Positions 62,711 through 64,000 of a stretch of 64,000 bases of DNA are shown one piece after another (positions within the stretch are counted from its first letter, which is position 1; each line of letters opens with the position of its first letter). A program made the translations under genes and the position numbers. Source of the stretch: Paenibacillus macquariensis (GTDB lineage: Bacteria > Bacillota > Bacilli > Paenibacillales > Paenibacillaceae). The notes under the pieces are model-generated. The model saw only the letters and a list, made by a program, of their open reading frames with translations. It had not been told where the DNA came from and made no database searches. The DNA is taken from assembly GCF_900156375.1 (NCBI RefSeq), contig NZ_FTNK01000007.1, positions 186,001 to 250,000 on the forward strand. The letters are read 5' to 3'.

Positions 62711-64000
62711 CCAAACAATGCTGTTGCTTTGTTCTTTGAATCTGGAGATTCATGTTGAAACAGCACTGCAACAGCATATTTTGGATGATTCACGGGACCA
62801 TAACCAATAAACCATTGGTTATTCTTGGGGTCTCCCTTTAAAAATGTTTGAGCTGTTCCAGATTTACCAGCTAACGGCCAATCAGAACTAGACAAGGATT
62901 GACCTGTTCCTTCAGTAACCACCTTTCTCATCCATAAGGTTAAGAGCTCAGCTGTCTTTGGTTGTATATTACTCAGTGTCCGCGGATAAGTATGAGGAAT
63001 CAGCTTCTTCATCACTTGTCCATTATGATACGAGATACGTTCTAATATTCGAGGTGCTTGAACTTGACCTTTATGGAGAAGGGTAACCACTAAATTAGCC
63101 GCTTGTAATGGCGTCACCGTCACATTCCGTTGTCCTATGCCCGTCTGAGCTCTAACGCCACCATCATATGGAAATGAAGACGGAGCAAACACCACTCCGG
63201 CATCCTCATGATCCAAAGGTTTCATTAAAGACACCCCCAGAATATCGTGATCCTCCCAGCCTACTCTTCTTCCCAACCCTAACGCTTCAGCTGTTGTCTG
63301 AATCTGTCCTGATGTAAGCCTCTCTGCTAATGTGGCAAACACAACATTACAGGATTGGGCATATGCTTGTTCAAGCGTTATCGTACCATGCCCTCCTTCT
63401 TTCCAACAGGATAATCCATACTTCCCATAATGTCCGGTACAATGAAATTTCTCACGGGTTGATGTTACCCCCGCATCTAAAGCTGCCGCGGCAATAACTG
63501 TTTTAAAGATAGAACCCGGCGTCACTGCCTGTAATGCTTTGTTATTCCATTCACCTTGCTCTGGATGGATTTCTTGGGGATTGTAGAAAGGAGCAGACAC
63601 CATAGCTACGACATCTGCATTGTCAGTATCAAGTACAACTACAGAGCCTTGTTTCATACCAGATTGTTTTGTTAGCTTTTCTATTTGCTGTTGAATAGGC
63701 CTATCAATTGTAGTTACGAACCGTAACGGGTAATAGGGATTATCTGGAGCCTTTACTCTTATCCCAGTGCCTGAAATAGGTTTGTTCTTTCCATCTACTG
63801 TATAATAAGCAATCGTTGGTCCTATCCCCTTTAGAAGCGGTTCTAAGGTCTTTTCTAGACCTCCACCTCCCTGTTTCATTTGCACTCCACTGTTTGTATG
63901 ATTTAACTCTTCAGGCAGCTGTGTCAAATAACCTAACCATTGATTTCCTGCGAGATTGTCATTGTATCTTTTATTGTAAGGCAATACTTTTATTCCACTC
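62647..64000 (-). CDS. class B penicillin-binding protein, transpeptidase (partial, 5' end cut by window)
   Basis: The frame is open from the right window edge to a TGA at 62647, about 450 codons; the N-terminus with the membrane anchor is missing. Transpeptidase motifs are complete: SxxK in TPGSIFKTVIAAAAL, SxN in QSCNVVFA, and KSG in LAGKSGTAQTF. The visible dimerisation part begins SGIKVLPYNKRY, near residue 150 of a usual class B PBP. It cross-links peptidoglycan outside the membrane. No PASTA domains follow. The 3' end overlaps the AI-2E-family gene by 64 bases. Confidence 0.9.
   Translation of the reverse strand, partial: SGIKVLPYNKRYNDNLAGNQWLGYLTQLPEELNHTNSGVQMKQGGGGLEKTLEPLLKGIGPTIAYYTVDGKNKPISGTGIRVKAPDNPYYPLRFVTTIDRPIQQQIEKLTKQSGMKQGSVVVLDTDNADVVAMVSAPFYNPQEIHPEQGEWNNKALQAVTPGSIFKTVIAAAALDAGVTSTREKFHCTGHYGKYGLSCWKEGGHGTITLEQAYAQSCNVVFATLAERLTSGQIQTTAEALGLGRRVGWEDHDILGVSLMKPLDHEDAGVVFAPSSFPYDGGVRAQTGIGQRNVTVTPLQAANLVVTLLHKGQVQAPRILERISYHNGQVMKKLIPHTYPRTLSNIQPKTAELLTLWMRKVVTEGTGQSLSSSDWPLAGKSGTAQTFLKGDPKNNQWFIGYGPVNHPKYAVAVLFQHESPDSKNKATALFGQIMGLLSSTSTIGSMSDSAR

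Noticed and set aside
62647..63984. TTG at 63984 as the true start of the PBP gene
   Set aside because: The frame stays open to the window edge with PBP-like residues (SGIKV) upstream, no ribosome site precedes the TTG, and a membrane anchor would be missing.
1..64000. CRISPR arrays, tRNA/rRNA genes, intact insertion sequences, prophage genes
   Set aside because: No regularly spaced direct repeats, cloverleaf or rRNA sequence, transposase, integrase or phage structural gene was found.

Overview
The window looks like a chromosomal segment of a Paenibacillus-like member of the Bacillales. This is inferred from gene content, not from a marker gene. Supporting signs are GGAGG-type ribosome binding sites, B. 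subtilis-type fad genes with a FadR regulator, a GlcT antiterminator beside ptsHI, a Firmicute-type GalT, meso-DAP dehydrogenase, the flotillin/NfeD pair and an EfeUOB system with a Fur box. No tRNA, rRNA, CRISPR array, intact insertion sequence or prophage gene was seen. Both edges cut genes: an ATP-grasp ligase on the left and a penicillin-binding protein on the right.

Layout. 1-1.7 kb: a three-gene operon (71-aa protein, Ser-rich membrane protein, glutathionylspermidine-synthase-like ligase) behind an ECF/SigW-type promoter. 2-3.1 kb: ApbE flavin transferase. 3.3-10.2 kb: a sugar operon read leftwards (two ABC permeases, binding lipoprotein, LacI regulator, BadF/NagK-type kinase, GH4 phospho-glycosidase) from a promoter with two LacI-type operators. 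10.3-22.8 kb: a beta-oxidation locus, with fadF-fadN-fadA-fadE-lcfA and a thioesterase leftwards and fadR-etfB-etfA rightwards, with a FadR-type box and a second long dyad motif. 23-29.2 kb: an exonuclease, an MFS exporter and efeO-efeB-efeU. 29.3-36.3 kb: a PH-domain protein, CPA1 antiporter, TrhO, a Cys-rich HTH regulator, a PadR/DUF2812 pair and Ddh. 36.4-40.3 kb: a fold-back element, an ABC-F ATPase behind a leader terminator, Ctc/L25 with a SigB-like promoter, and an acetate-transporter-family protein.

40.4-46.4 kb: a type I pullulanase and the glcT-ptsH-ptsI cluster. A GlcT-type RAT and terminator now precede ptsHI directly, and between them lies a short decayed piece of the ptsG EIIB end. 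46.5-50 kb: NfeD/flotillin and an iron alcohol dehydrogenase. 50.1-55 kb: galK-galE-galT with a divergent AraC regulator. 55-64 kb: a sirtuin, HAD phosphatase, acyltransferase-3, IlvD, polysaccharide deacetylase, AI-2E-family permease and the partial PBP.

The main themes are carbohydrate uptake and its control (ABC disaccharide system, PTS core, gal, pullulanase), fatty-acid catabolism feeding electrons through EtfAB to FadF, iron acquisition, and envelope functions. The strongest leads are the ECF-driven ligase operon, the decayed ptsG between its regulatory leader and ptsHI, the dual operator architecture of the fad locus, and the ABC-F attenuator with its neighbouring fold-back element. 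All functions are read from sequence motifs and remembered family features; no database search was run.
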